DNA of 64,000 nt, from the NCBI RefSeq assembly GCF_937616625.2, contig NC_065570.1, positions 33,797,665-33,861,664 of the forward strand, written 5' to 3'. Source of the stretch: Mercurialis annua (taxonomy: Eukaryota > Streptophyta > Magnoliopsida > Malpighiales > Euphorbiaceae). The position numbers and the translations under genes are program-made. Below, one piece after another: positions 1-13,400 of the stretch (position 1 is its first letter; the number at the start of each line of letters is the position of its first letter). Below the pieces are notes generated by a model. That model was not told the DNA's origin. It made no database searches and was given only the letters and a program-made list of their open reading frames with translations.

Positions 1-1802
1 AACAAATCCAAGCGTTTCACCTTTTTAGCAATTTAAGCCAAACGTTTACAAACGTTACGAAATAAATCCAAACGTTTCACTTTTTTAGCGATTTATGCCA
101 GACGTTTCCAAACGTTACGAAACAAATCCAAAAGTTTCCCCTTTTTAGCGATTTAAGCCAAACCTTTACAAACGTTACTTAACAATCCAAAAGTTTCATC
201 TTTTTAGCAATTTAAGCCAAACGTTTACAAACATTACGAAACAAATCCAAACGTTTCACCTTTTTAGCGATTTAAGCCAAACGTTTAGAAACGTTATGAA
301 ACAAATAAAAACGTTTTGCCTTTTTAGCAATTTAAGTCAAACGTTTACAAACGTTACGAAACAAATCCAAATATTTCTACTTTTTAGCGATTTAAGCCAA
401 ACGTTGACAAACGTTACGAAAAATATCAAAGGGTTTCACCTTTTATCACTTTAAGCGAAACTTTTACAAAGGTTACGTAACAAATCCAAACGTTTCACCT
501 TTTTAGTGATTCAAGCCAAACGTTTACAAACGATACGAAACAAATCCAAACGTTTCACCTTTTTAGCAATTCAAGTCAAACATTTGCAAACGTTACGAAA
601 CAAATCCAAACGTTTCACCTTTTTAGCGATTTAAGTCAAACATTTACAAACGTTACAAAACAAATCCAAACGTTTCGCCTTTATAATGATTTAAGCCAAC
701 GTTAACAAACGAAACGAAACAAATCCAAACATTTAACCTTTTTAGCAATTTAAGCCAAACGTTTACAAACGTTACGAAACAAATCCAAACGTTTAAAACG
801 TTACGAAACAAAACCGAACGTTTCAAATTTTTAGACATTTAAGCCAAATCTTTAGAAACGTTACGAAATAAAACCAAGCATTTCGCCTTTTTTGCATTTT
901 AAGTCAAACGTTTGCAAACGTTACGAAACAAATCCAAGCGTTTCCCTTTTTTAGCAATTTAAGCCAAAACTTTACAAACCTTACGAAACAAATCCAAGTG
1001 TTTCGCCTTTTTAGTAATTTAAGCCAAAAGTTTACAAACGTTACGAAACAAATCCAAGCGTTTTACCTTTTTAGCGATTTAAGCCAAACATTGACAAATG
1101 TTACAAAACAAATTCAAACGTTTGACATTTTTAGCGAAATAAGCCGAATGTTTACAAACGTTACCAAACAAATCCAAACGTTTCACCGTTTTAGCGATAC
1201 AAGCCAAACGTTTATAAACGCTACTAAACAAATTCAAATAATTCCCCTTTTTAACAATTTAAGCCAAACGTTTACAAATGTTACCAAATAAATCCAAGCA
1301 TTTCTCAATTTTAGCAATTTAAGCCAAACGTTTACAAACGTTAAGAAACAAATAAAAGCGTTTCACCATTAGCAATTTAAGACAAACGTTTACAAAGGTT
1401 ACGAAACAAATCTAAACATTTCACCTTTTTAGCGATTTAAGCCAAATGTTTACAAACGATACGAAGAAAATCCAAACGGTTTCCCTTTTTAGTGATTCAA
1501 GGAAAACGATTGCAAACGTTACAAAACAAATCCAAACGTTTCACCTTATTAGCGATTTAACCCAAACGTTTACAAACATTACGAAACAAATCCATATGTT
1601 TCGCCTTTATAGCGATTTATGCCAAACGTTTACAAATGATACGAAATAAATCCAGACGTTTCTCTTTATTAGCGATTTAAGCCAAACGTTTACAAACATT
1701 ACAAAACAAAACCAATCGTTTAAAACGTTACGAAACAAAACCGAACGTTTCACATATTTAGCGATTTAAGCCAAACCTTTACAAACGTTACGAAACAAAA
1801 CC

Positions 1803-2940
1803 AAGCATTTCCCCTTTTTCGCATTTTAAGCCAAACGTTTGCAAACGTTCTGAAGCAAATCCAAGCGTTTCACCTTTTTTTGTAATTTAAGCCAAACGTT
1901 TACAAATGTTACGAAACAAATCCAAGCGTTTCACCTTTTTAGCAATCAAAGCCAAACGTTAACAAACGTTACGAAGCAAATTCAAGCGTTTCACCTTATT
2001 AGCGACTTAAGCCGAATGTTTACAAACAGCACGAAGCAAAACCAAACGTTTCACCTATTTAGCAATTTAAGCCAAACATTTACAAATGTTACGAAACAAA
2101 TCCAAACGTTTCCACATTTTAGCGATTTAAGCCAAACGTTTAAAATGTTACGAAAACAAATCCAAACATTTCACCTTTTTAGCAATATATGCCAAACGAT
2201 AACAAACGTTACAAAACAAATCCAAATGTTTCACCTTTTTAGCGATTGAAGCCAAATGTTTACAAACGTTACGAAACAAATCCAAACGTTTCACCTTTTT
2301 AGCGATTCAAGCCAAACGTTTACAAATGTTACGAAACAAATCAAGATGTTTCTCCTTTTTATCGATTTAGGCCAAACCTTTACAAACGTTACGAAACAAA
2401 ACCAAGCATTTCTCCTTTTTTGCATTTTAAGCCAAACGTTTGCAAACGTTCCGAAATAAATACAAGCGTTTCACCTTTTTAGTAATTTAAGCCAAACGTT
2501 CACAAACGTTATGAAACAAATCCAAGCGTTTCACCTTTTTAGCAATTTAAGCCAAACGTTTACAAACATTAGGAAGCAAATTCAAGCGTTTCACCTTTTT
2601 AGCAATTTAAGCCGAAAGTTTACAAACATTACGAAGCAAAACCAAACGTTTGAACTTTTAAGCAATTTAAGCCAAACGTTTACAAACGTTACGAAATAAA
2701 TCCAAACGTTTCCACATTGTAGCGATTTAAGCCAAACATTTAAAACGCTACGAAAAGAAATCCAAACATTTCACCTTTTTAGCAATTTATGCCAAACGTT
2801 TACAAACATTACGAAACAAATCCAAATGTTTCACCTTTTTAGCGATTGAAGCCAAATGTTTACAAACGCTACGAAACAAATCCAAATGTTTCACCTTTTT
2901 AGCGATTTAAGCCAAACGTTTACAAAGGTTACGAAATAAA
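1803..2940 (+). repeat. Local higher-order repeat in S1, 601-bp period
   Basis: Two adjacent blocks of ten monomers share the same variants in the same order. AAGCATTTC followed by a GCATTTT variant lies at 1803 and again at 2404. GAAGCAAATTCAAGCG lies near 1976 and 2575. A GATTGAAGCCAAATG variant lies near 2245 and 2846. The offset is about 601 bp each time. A more diverged relative of the left marker occurs at 876, 927 bp upstream. This indicates duplication of ten-monomer blocks after the monomers had already diverged. Confidence 0.75.
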
Positions 2941-3849
2941 TATAAATGTTTCACTTTTTTTAGCAATTTAAGCCAAGCGTTTACAAACGTTTCGAAATAA
3001 ATCCAAAAGTTTCACCTTTTTAGCGATTTAATCCAAATGTTTACAAACGTTACAAAACAAATCCAAATGTTTCCCCTTTTTAGCGATTTAAGCCAAACGT
3101 TTACAAACGTTACGAAAAGATCCAAACATTTCGCCTTTTTAGCAATTTAAGTCAAACGTTTACAAAAGTTACGAAACAAATCCAAATGTTTCCACTTTTT
3201 AACGATATAAGCCAAACGTTTCCAAACGTTTCCCATTTTTAGTGATTTAAGTCAAACGTTTACAAATGTTACGGAACAAACCATATGTTTCACTTTTTAG
3301 CCAATTAAGCCAAACGTTTATAAACGTTACGGAACAAAACCAAACGTCTCACATTTTTAGCGACTTAAGACAAACGTTTACAAACATTACGAAACAAATC
3401 AAAGAGTTTAACCTTTTGAGAGATTTAAGACAAACGTTTACAAAAGTTACGAACAAATCCAAGCATTTCACCTTTTTAGAAAATTAAGTCAAACGTTTAC
3501 AAACATTACGAAACAAATCCAAACGGTTCACCTTTTTAGCGATTTAAGCCAAACGTTTACAAACGTTACGAAACAAAACAAAACGTTAACCTTTTTAGCA
3601 ATTTAAGCCAAATATTTAAAACGTTACGGAATAAATCCAAACGTTTACAAACAATACGGAACAAAAACAAACGTTTCCCATTTTTAGCAATTTAAGCCAA
3701 ACGTTTACAAACGTTACGAAACAAATCCAAACGTTTCACCTTTTTAGCGATTGAAGCCAAACCTTTACAAACGTTACGAAACAAATCCAAACGTTTCCCC
3801 ATTTTAGCGATTTAAGCCAACCGTTTATAATCGTAATGAAACAAATCCA

Positions 3850-4800
3850 AACGTTTCAAATTTTTAGGGATTGAATCCAAACGTTTACAAACGTTACAAA
3901 ACAAATCCAAACGTTTCCCCATTTTAGCTATTTATGCCAAACGTTTACAAACGTTACGAAACAAATCCAAACGTTTCACCTTTTTAGCGATTTAAGCCAA
4001 ACGTTTAAAAACGTTACGAAACAAATCCAAACGTTTCACCTTTTTAGCGATATAAGCCAAACGTTTCGCATTATTACGAAAGAAATCCAAACGTATCACC
4101 TTTTTAGCGATTTAAGCCCAACGTTTACAAACGTTACGAAAGAAAACCAAACGTTTAAAACATTATGAAACAAATTTAAACAATTCACATATTAGCGATT
4201 TAAGCGAAACGTTTACAAACTTTACAAAAAAAACCAAGCGTTTCCCCTTTTTAGCAATTTAAGCCAAACGCTTACAAACATTGCCAAACAAATCCCAATG
4301 TTTCACCTTTTTAGCAATATATGCAAAACATTTACAAACGTTACGAAACAAATCCAAACGTTACGAAATAAAACCAAATGTTTACAAACGTTACGAAACA
4401 AATCCAAGCGTTTCACCTTTTTAACAATTTAAGAAAAAAGTTTACAAACGTTACCAAACAAAACCAAACGTTTCACCTTTTTAACGATTTTAGCCAAACG
4501 TTTACAAACGTTACAAAACAAATCCAAACGTTTCCTCATTTTAGCGATTTAAGCCAAACGTTTACAAACGTTACGAAACAAATCCAAATGTTTCACTTTT
4601 TAGCGAATTAAGCCAAACGTTTACAAACATTATGGAACAAAAACAAACTTTTCACATTTTTAGCAATTTAAGCCAAACGTTTACAAACATTACGAAACAA
4701 ATCCAAACGTTTCAAATTTTTAGGGATTGAATCCAAACGTTTACAAACGTTACGAAACAAATCCAAACGTTTCCCCATTTTAGCTATTTATGCCAAACAT
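3850..4800 (+). repeat. Local S1 duplication, about 0.86 kb apart
   Basis: The rare monomer variant TTTTTAGGGATTGAATCC followed by CCCCATTTTAGCTATTTATG occurs at 3861 and again at 4717, an offset of about 856 bp. The two-monomer variant pair is otherwise rare in the array, so a block duplication or gene-conversion event is the simplest explanation. Confidence 0.6.
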
Positions 4801-6847
4801 TTACAAACGTTTCACCTTTTTACCGATTTAAGCCAAACGTTTAAAAACGTTACGAAACAAATCCAAATGTTTCCCCATTTTAGCGATATAAGCGAAACGT
4901 TTACAAACGTTACGAAACAAATCCAAACGGTTTCCCCTTTTTAGCAATTTAAGCCAAACACTTTACAAATGTTACGAAACAAATCCAAGCGTTTCAACTT
5001 TTTAGCAATTTAAGCCAAACGTTTACAAACGTTACAAAACAAATCCAAACGTTTCACCTTTTTAGCGATGTAAGCCAAACGTTTACAAACGTTACGAAAC
5101 AAAACCAAACGTATAAAACGTTACGAAACAAATTTAAACGTTTGACATTTTTAGCGAATTAAGCCAAATGTTTACAAACGTTACGAAAGAAAACCAAGCG
5201 TATCACCTTTTTAGCAATTAAAGCAAAGCGTTTACAAACATTACCAAACAAATTCAAGTGTTTCACCATTTTAGCAATTTAAGCCAAACGTTTACAAACG
5301 TTACGAAATAAATCCAAGCGTTTCAACTTTTTAGCAATTTAAGCCAAACGTTTACAAACATTACGAACCAAATCCAAATGTTTCACCTTTATATTGAGTT
5401 AAGCGAAACATTTACAAACGTTACGAAAGAAATCCAAATGTTTCACCTTTTTAGTGATTTAAGCCAAACATTTACAAAGGTTATGAAACAAATCCAAATG
5501 TTTCACCTTTTTAGCAATTTAAGCCAAGCGTTTACAGTAGTTTCGAAACAAATCCAAGCGTTTCACTTTTTTAGCAATTTAAGCCAAACGTTTACAAACG
5601 TTACGAAATAAATCCAAGTGTTTCATGTTTTTAGCAATTTAAGCCAAACATTTACAAATGTTACGATACAAATCCAAACGTTTTGCCTTTTTAGCAATTT
5701 AAGCCAAACGTTTAGAAAAATAAATCCAAACTTTTCACCTTTTTAGCGATTTAAGCCAAACATTTAAAAACGTTACGAAACAAATCCAAACGTTTCACCT
5801 TTTTAGCGATTTAAGCCAAACGTTTACAAACGCTAGTAAACAAAATCAAACCTTTACCTTTTTAGCGATTTAAGCCAAACCTTTACAAACGTTTCGAAAT
5901 AAAACAGGACGTTTCACCTTTTTTGCGATTTAAGCCAAACTTTTACAAACGTTAACGAAACAAAACATGATGTTTCACCTATTTTGCGATTTAAGTCAAA
6001 CGTTTACAAACATTACGAAACAAAACCAAACGTTTAAAACGTTTCGAAACAAATTCAAAGGTTTCACATTTTTAGCGATTTATGCCAAACGTTTACAAAC
6101 GTTACGAAACAAAACTGAACGTTTCCCCTTTCTAGAAATTTAAGCCAAACGTTTACAAATATTACCAAACAAATCCAAGCTTTTTACCTTTTTAGCGATT
6201 TAAGCAAAACGTTTACAAACGTTACGAAACAAATCCAAACTTTTCAACTTTATTATGATTTATGCCAAACGTTTACAAACGTTACGAAACAAATCCAAAC
6301 GTTTAAAACGTTACGAACAAAATTCAAACATTTCGCATTTTTAGCGATTTAAGCCAAACGTTTACAAACGTTATAAAACAAATCCAAGCGTTTCACCTTT
6401 TTAGCAATTTAAGCCAAACGTATACAAACGTTACGAAACAAATCCAAGCTTTTCACCTTTTTAGCAATTTAAGCAAAACATTTACAAACGTTACGAAACA
6501 AATCCAAGAGTTTCCCCTTTTTAGAAATTTAAGCCAAACGTTACGAAACAAATCCAAAAGTTTCGCCTTTTAAGCGATTGAAGCCAAATGTTTACAAACG
6601 TTACGAAATAAATCCAAACGTTTCACCTTTTTTGCGATTTTAGCCAAACGTTTACAAACGTTATAAAACAAATTCAAACGTTGAACCTTTTTAGAGATTT
6701 AAGCCAAACCTTTAAAAACGTTACGAAACAAATCCAAACGTTTCACCTTTTTAGCGATATGAGCCAAACGTTTCGCAACATTACGAAAGAAATCCAAACG
6801 TATCATCTTTTTAGCGATTTAAGCCTAACGTTTACAAACGTTACGAA
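4141..6847 (+). repeat. S1 higher-order repeat, copy 1 (about 2.7 kb)
   Basis: Copy 1 is delimited here by the variant AGAAAACCAAACGTTTAAAA, followed by AATTTAAACAATTCACAT, then CGCTTACAAACATTGCC, then a duplicated ACGAAACAAATCCAAACGTT. The same order of variants restarts at 6848 and at 12255. Other shared variants in order are an ATTACCAAACAAATTCAAGTG-type unit (5240), a unit with TTATTGA/TATTGAG in place of TTAGCGA (about 5390), and a unit with ACAGGACGTTTCACC (about 5906). This copy lacks about 0.38 kb, roughly six monomers, relative to the other two. Boundaries are arbitrary because the repeat is cyclic. Confidence 0.7.
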
Positions 6848-7891
6848 AGAAAACCAAACGTTTAAAAAATTACGAAACAAATTTAAACAATTCACATTTT
6901 AGCGATTTAAGCAAAACGTTTACAAACTTTACAAAAAAAACCAAGCGTTTCCCCTTTTTAGCAATTTAAGCCAAACGCTTACAAACATTGCCAAACAAAT
7001 CCCAATGTTTCACCTTTTTTACAATATATGGAAAACGTTTACAAACGTTACGAAACAAATCCAAACGTTACGAAACAAAACCAAATGTTTACAAACGTTA
7101 CGAAACAAATCCAAGCGTTTCACCTTTTTAACAATTTAAGCAAAAAGTTTACAAACGTTATCAAACAAAACCAAACGTTTCACCTTTTTAGCGATTTAAG
7201 CCAAACGTTTACAAACGTTACGAAACAAATCAAAACGTTTCCCCATTTTAGCGATTTAAACCAAACGTTTAAAACGTTACGAAATACTTCCAATAGTTTC
7301 ACCTTTTTAGCGATTTAAGCCAAACGCTATGAAACAAATCCAAACGTTTCACCTTTTTAGCAATTTAAGCCAAACGTTACGAAATAAATCAAAACGTTTC
7401 ACATTTTTAGATTTAAGGAAAACATTTGTAAATGTTACGAAACAAATCCAAGCGTTTCACCTTTTTAGCGATTTAAGCCAAACGTTTACAAACGTTATGA
7501 AACAAATCCAATCGTTTCACCTTTTTAGCGATTTAAGGCAAATGTTTACAAATTTTACGTAAGAAATCCCAACGTTTCACCTTTATTGCGATTTAAGCCA
7601 AACGTTTACAAACGTTACGAAACAAAACCAAACGTTTAAAATGTTACGAAACAAATTCAAACGTTTCGTATTTTTAGCGATTTAAGCCAAACGTTTACAA
7701 ACGTTACGAAACAAAACCAAGCCTTTCACCTTTTTAGCGATTTAAGCCAAAAGTTTACAAACTTTATAAAAGAAATCCAAGCGTTTCCTCTTTTTAGAAA
7801 TTTAAGCCAAACATTTACAAAGATTACAAAACAAATCCAAGCGTTTCACATTTTCAACAATTTAAGCCAAACGTTTACAAACGTTATGAAA

Positions 7892-7896
7892 CAAAT
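7892..7896. repeat. Target-site duplication CAAAT, left copy
   Basis: CAAAT directly precedes the TG of the LTR and is repeated exactly at 10453-10457 directly after its CA. Joining S1 across the two copies restores a normal monomer context (AACAAATCC). Five bases is the usual duplication length for Ty3/gypsy and Ty1/copia integrases. Confidence 0.9.
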
Positions 7897-10452
7897 TGTC
7901 ACGACCTAATTTCATGGATCGCGACTGGCGCTAGGGTATGGGTATGGTCGTACCGAAACCGGTAGCAAACCTCGCGGAAAACCTTATATTCAATATAACT
8001 TGCAAGAAAATCAATGCTAGGGGGCAACCAAGACTTCAGCCTAAGTCTAACAACTTATATAGCAGTTCTAATATGATTACTTAATAGCAATTCGAAACTA
8101 TGAAACATGCCTCATATAAAAAAATAATCCAATGCAACATACCAAAGTATAATAATATAATAGTCGTATCACTACGACAAACCAAAGTACAATAATAGAG
8201 ACAACTAGTTCTATTGCGGTCTAAGAAGTAAAACAGTTGACTAGTCTGATAACATAAAAAGACCTCCGAGCAATCAAAAGATCGGAGATGTCCAACGCTC
8301 TCAAAATCATAAACCTGTAAAGTTTGGAAAACAACCGGGTCAGATATACTAAGATGAGTTCATAATGCTATTTACATTTATTAAGTTTAAAACCCTCAAA
8401 ACAAATCCTTTTATACTAATATATATACTTGACTATGGAAAACAGTATTGAAATGAAATCCCAAAGTATTTAACTCAAAGTAGATGGGAACAAATCCTCA
8501 TCGATTCCCAAAGTAGGCAAGACATTGGTTAGCCAATCCCAAAGTACTTACCGGTGCACACAGTCTCGATACAAGCCTATCGAGTAGCTTGTTTCAATCC
8601 AGATCCATAATCCTTAAAACAGTTCACAAACATTTGATATACTAAAATAACTTGCGGTACTTAATAAAGCGGTAAATAACACTACAAACTCACTGCTTTC
8701 TTGTCCACGTGAATCTTGGCAAACAGCTAACCCTGCGTAGACTCTGAAACACGAACAGTCGACGGGTCTAAAACATTATATAAGTCAATATCCGAACAAC
8801 CCCTAACTCCAAGAATACTAGACTACACATAGGACTAGCATTTCACAACACAACCAAGAATCAAACAAGGTATTCATACAACCAAATAGTAAATAAGGCA
8901 AGTTAAGCTTAGGCGAGTTCTTATCTTTTAAAACGAAACCAAAGTACTGAAATACTTAAATAGTCTTTACAAAACAATTACAGTTCCCAAAGTAGTGTGT
9001 TAGCCTTACTGCAGTATAGCTCAACACAACATGTCGGGAGACCACGTTTAACCCGACCCATCCATAAACCAAGTTTAAAACCAAAGTCTTTAATCAAACC
9101 TTAAATGAAATCAAAGTCATTTAAAATAAGAACTCACACCGTAACTTAATAATGCCATAAACAATTAAGCTTGCTAACAGTTAGCAAGTCGCACCCCAAG
9201 TACATTTAATTATATCACCTCAAATAGAATCAATAAGATTCAACATCTTTCAAGTATCAACCGAAACCCTACATGACATATAACACCTTGTATGCCTTAT
9301 ATTACTTAATTTACATTAAACCACAACCTAAGAAGAACTAGCATTCCTTTAACAAGTTTTAAACCATTTTAAAAATAGTTTCCAGCAAAGTTACTTATTC
9401 AAAACAGCGAATTTAACCTTTGAAAAAACCTTAATTAATCTATGATTTAGCTTTGGTCAATTTATCTCAAATCACCCAAGGTAGAAGTTGTTATCTGACA
9501 ACTCTTTTAATTATCAAAGGAAAATTCCAGCTTTTAGTAATAAGTTCAAAACAGAATTTAAATTCAAAAATGTTAACCAAACTATACACTATTCCATTTA
9601 AACGATTTCTCAAAGCCACCCAATGTATTGTTTATCATCTAATACCCTATGATCCATTTCTTTGAAATTTCCAGATTTTAGTTTAATCATAAAAACAGAA
9701 ACTCCATCACAAATCCCACAATTTGATTAGTCTTTCAATTATAATGATTACACCCATCCACCCAAAAAACAAACACAAAACACAAACTAAAAACAACATA
9801 GCAAGATTATTTACAGATTTTAGATCAATACAAAACATAAAATATAATCAAAACAATTGAGTATATAACAATCTCTACAAATCAAAACAAGGGATTTAAG
9901 CCACTAACCTCTTGAGATGGATTAAGAACAACAATCAAGAGAAACTCACAAAATATAGATCCAAAATCAGCCTACAATCAACCCATACGATTGCTAATGA
10001 ATTTATAATCGATAGCAATGATAAATAATGGATTAAACCATAAGGAGAAGATTAGAAATACTTACAATCGATGGAAATAGGCTTAGGAATGATAGAAAAT
10101 GACTAAGAGAAATGCTACAGCCGTTTTAGGGTTTTAGAGAAAGTGTAAAATCAGTTTAGGTCGAAATAGGTGAGTTTAAATAGAAATCAGCGAACTGAAC
10201 AGTGCACGCGTCGCGCCCGTGATTCATGCATGTCGCGCCGGCGAAATGCTACTGCCTCCGATGAAAATTTGAGATTTTAAAATTGAAATCGATAACGTTT
10301 CAAATTCCGAGATTACTTCTAATACATCTTAAAACACATTTTAAAAGGATTAGAACCTTCGAAACGCGAATCTAAGTGGTCGAACCACTCAAACGAACCC
10401 AAGGTACTGTTTAGGCTTAACGGAACAAGTTAGCAAAATGCGGGGTGTTACA
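7897..10452 (-). mobile_element. Solo LTR 1 (2556 bp), Ty3/gypsy-type
   Basis: This non-satellite insert starts TGTCACGACC and ends GGGGTGTTACA, with TG...CA termini and a perfect 5-bp CAAAT duplication on both sides. No primer-binding site, polypurine tract or gag-pol coding is present, so it is a solo LTR left by LTR-LTR recombination. Many plant Ty3/gypsy LTRs start TGTAACACCCC and end in ...GTCGTGACA just before the tRNA-Met primer site; this copy matches when read on the minus strand, hence the strand call (inference). The first about 70 bases resemble those of the second solo LTR (TCACGACC, GGCG.TAGGG.ATGGG, CCGAAACC.GTAGCAA). The short open frame at 9453-9665 has no recognisable domain and is not called. 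The motif CCAAAGTA recurs seven times between 8142 and 8994. Assignment to the Tekay/Del chromovirus lineage is plausible but unproven. Confidence 0.9.
10175..10182 (-). promoter_or_regulatory. Possible TATA box of solo LTR 1
   Basis: TATTTAAA on the minus strand lies about 270 bases inside the LTR from its right end, which is the 5' end in the proposed orientation. The position fits a U3/R promoter but the match is generic and the sequence is AT-rich. Confidence 0.35.
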
Positions 10453-10457
10453 CAAAT
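10453..10457. repeat. Target-site duplication CAAAT, right copy
   Basis: This is an exact copy of 7892-7896, immediately after the terminal CA of solo LTR 1; S1 resumes at once. Confidence 0.9.
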
Positions 10458-13400
10458 CCAAACCTTTCTCCATTTTAGTGATTTATGCCAAATGTTTACA
10501 AATGTTACAAAAAAAATCCAAATGTTTCACCTTTTTAGCGATTTAAGCCAAACGTTTACAAAGGTTACGAAATAAATCCAAATGTTTCACCTTTTTAGCG
10601 ATTAAAGCCAAACGTTTACAAACATTACGAAACAAATCCAAGCGTTTCACCTTTTTAGCAATTTAAGCCAAACGTTTTCAAACGTTATGAAACAAATCTA
10701 AAACGTTTCACCTTTTTAGCGATGTAAGCCAAATGTTAACAAAGGTTACGAAAAACCAAACGTTTAAAACGTGACGAAACAAATTCAAACGTTTTACATT
10801 TTTAGCGATTTAAGCCAAACGTTTACAAACGTCATGAAAGAAAACCAAGCGTTTCACCTTTTTAGCAATTTAAGCAAAACGTTTGCAAACATTACCAAAC
10901 AAATCCAAGTGTTTCACATTATAGCAATTTAAGCCAAACGTTTACCAACGTGACGAAACAAATCCAAGCGTTTCACCTTTTTAGCAATTTAAGCCAAACA
11001 TTTACAAACATTACGAACCAAATCCAAACGTTTCATCTTTTTATTGATTTAAGCCAAACGTTTACGAACGTTACGAAAGAAATCCAAACGTTTCAGCTTT
11101 TTAGCGATTTAAGCCAAATATTTACAACGGTTATGAAACAAATCGAAATGTTTCACCTTTTTAGCAATTGAAGCCAAACGTTTCAAAACAAATCCAAGAG
11201 TTTCACCTTTTTAGCAATTTAAGCAAAACGTTTACAAACGTTACGAAACAAATCCAAGTGTTTCACCTTTTTTGCAATTTAAGCCAAACATTTACAAACG
11301 TTACGAAACAAATCCAAACGTTTCACATTTTTAGCGATTTAAGCCAAACGTTTACAAACGTTACAAAATAAATCCAAACGTTTCACCTTTTTAGCGATTT
11401 AAGCCAAACATTTACAATCGCTAGTAAACACATTCAAACATTTCACCTTTTTAGCAATTTAAGCCAAACATTTACAAACTTTACGAAACAAAACAGTACG
11501 TTTCACCTTTTTTGCGATTGAAGCCAAACGTTAACAAACATTACGAATCAAAATCAAACGTTTAGAACTTTCTGAAACAAATTCAAAGGTTTCACATTTT
11601 TAGAGATTTATGCCAAACGTTTACAAACGTTACGAAACAAAACGGAGCGTTTACCCTTTTTAGAAATTTAAGCCAAACGTTTAATAACATTACCAAACAA
11701 ATCCAAGCGTTTCATCTTTTTAGCGATTTAAGCAAAATGGTTACAAACGTTACGAAACACATCCAAACATTTAAAACGTTACGAACAAAATTCAAACGTT
11801 TCACATTTTTAGCGATTGAAGCCAAACGTTTACAAACGTTACGAAACAAAACCAAGTGTCTCACCTTTTTAGCAATTTAAGCCAAACGTTTACAAACGCT
11901 ACGAAGCAAATCCAAGCATTTAACCTTTTTAACGATTTAAGGAAAACGTTTACGAACGTAACGAAACAAAACAAAACGTTTCACCTTTTTAGCGATTTAA
12001 GCCAAACGTTACAAAACAAATCCAAACGTTGAACCTTTTTAATGATTTAAGCCAAACGTTTAAAAACGTTACGAAACAAATCCAAACGTTTCGCCTTTTT
12101 AGCGATATAAGCCAAACATTTACAAACGCTAGGAATCAAATCCAAACGTTTCACCTTTTTAGCGATATAAGCCAAACGTTTTGAAACGTTACGAAAGAAA
12201 TCCGAACGTATCAACTTTTAGCGATTTAAGCCAAACATTTACAAACGTTACAAAACAAAGCCAAACGTTTAAAACGTTACGAAACACATTTAAATAATTC
12301 ACATTTTCAACAATTTAAGCCAAACGTTTACAAACGTTACAAAAAAACAAAGCGTTTCACCTTTTTAGCAATTTAAGACAAACGCTTACAAACAAATCCA
12401 AACGTTTCACCTTTTTAGAAATATATGCGAAACGTTTACAAACGTTACGAAACAGATCCAAACATTACGAAATAAAACCAAATGTTTACAAACGTTACAA
12501 AACAAATCCAAGCATTTCACCTTTTTAACAATTTAAGCAAAACGTTTACAAACGTTACGAAACAAAACCAAACGTTTCACCTTTTTAGCGATTTAAGCCA
12601 AACGTTTACAAACTTTATGAAAGAAAACCAAACGTTTCACCTTTTTAGCGATTTAAGCCAAACGTTTACAAACTTCACGAAACAAATCCAAACATTTCCC
12701 CATTTTCGCGATTTAAGCCAAACGTGTAAAACGTGACAAAATACATCCAATACTTTCACCTTTTTAGCGATTTAAGCCAAACGCTACGAAACAAATCCAA
12801 ACGTTTCAGTTTTTTTAGCAATTTAAGCCAAACGTTTAGAAACATTACGAAATAAATCAAAACGTTTCACCTCTTTAGATTTAAGCCAAACATTTGTAAA
12901 CGTTATGAAACAAATCCAAGCGTTTCACCTTTTTAGCGATTTAAGCCAAACGTTTACAAATGTTATGAAATAAATCCAACTGTTTAACCTTTTTAGCGAT
13001 TTAAGCCAAACGTTTACAAATGTTACGAAAGAAATCCAAATGTTTCCCCTTTTTAGCGAATTAAGCCAAACGTTTACAAACGTTACGAAACAAAACCAAA
13101 CATTTAAAACGTTACGAAACAAATTCAAACGTTTCACATTCAAGCCAAACGTTTACAAACGTTACGAAAATAAACCAAGCTTTTCACCTTTTTAGCGATT
13201 TAAGCCAAACGTTTACAAACTTTACAAAACAAATCCAAACGTTTCACCTTTTGAGTGATTTAAGCCAAACGTTTACAAACGTTACGAAACAAATCCAAGA
13301 GTTTTACCTTTTTAGCAATTTAAGCCAAACGTTTACAAACGTTAAGAAATAAATCCAAACGTTTCCCCTTTTTAGCAATTTAAGTCAAACGTTTACAAAC

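Larger units (their letters stand above)
1..7896 (+). repeat. Satellite S1 array, 60-bp monomer, left block
   Basis: This is an uninterrupted head-to-tail array of about 131 monomers. Landmarks of the monomer are CAAATCCAAACGTTTCACC, TTTTTAGCGATTTAAGCC and AAACGTTTACAAACGTTACG. The period is 60 bp, with occasional 59/61-bp units and some truncated units in which GTTTAAAACGTTACG replaces most of a monomer (for example near 791, 1718, 4150 and 6850). My consensus has 21 G/C in 60 positions and five CpGs. Most monomer differences are C-to-T or G-to-A at those CpGs (AACG to AATG or AACA). One frame on each strand is free of stops because 60 is a multiple of three. The array begins outside the window and is cut at its right by a solo LTR. 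No gene, promoter or RNA gene is visible in it. Confidence 0.97.
6848..12254 (+). repeat. S1 higher-order repeat, copy 2, split by solo LTR
   Basis: Copy 2 starts at 6848 with the same marker variants as copy 1. It is interrupted by the solo LTR at 7897-10452 plus its 5-bp target duplication. Without the 2561 inserted bases it is about 2.85 kb long. The ATTACC variant is at 10891, the TTATTGA variant near 11040 and the AACAGTACGTTTCACC variant near 11491. The continuity of the variant order across the LTR shows that the insertion came after the higher-order duplication, or at least did not disturb the register. Confidence 0.7.

Noticed and set aside
998..1291. 97-codon open frame and dozens like it in S1, with a 20-residue repeated peptide
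   Set aside because: The frame is the translation of the 60-bp satellite period. Frames start and stop at random monomer mutations, exist on both strands, and have no signal, promoter or domain.
9453..9665. 70-codon open frame in solo LTR 1
   Set aside because: No recognisable domain, AT-rich LTR sequence, and the strand is opposite to the inferred element orientation.
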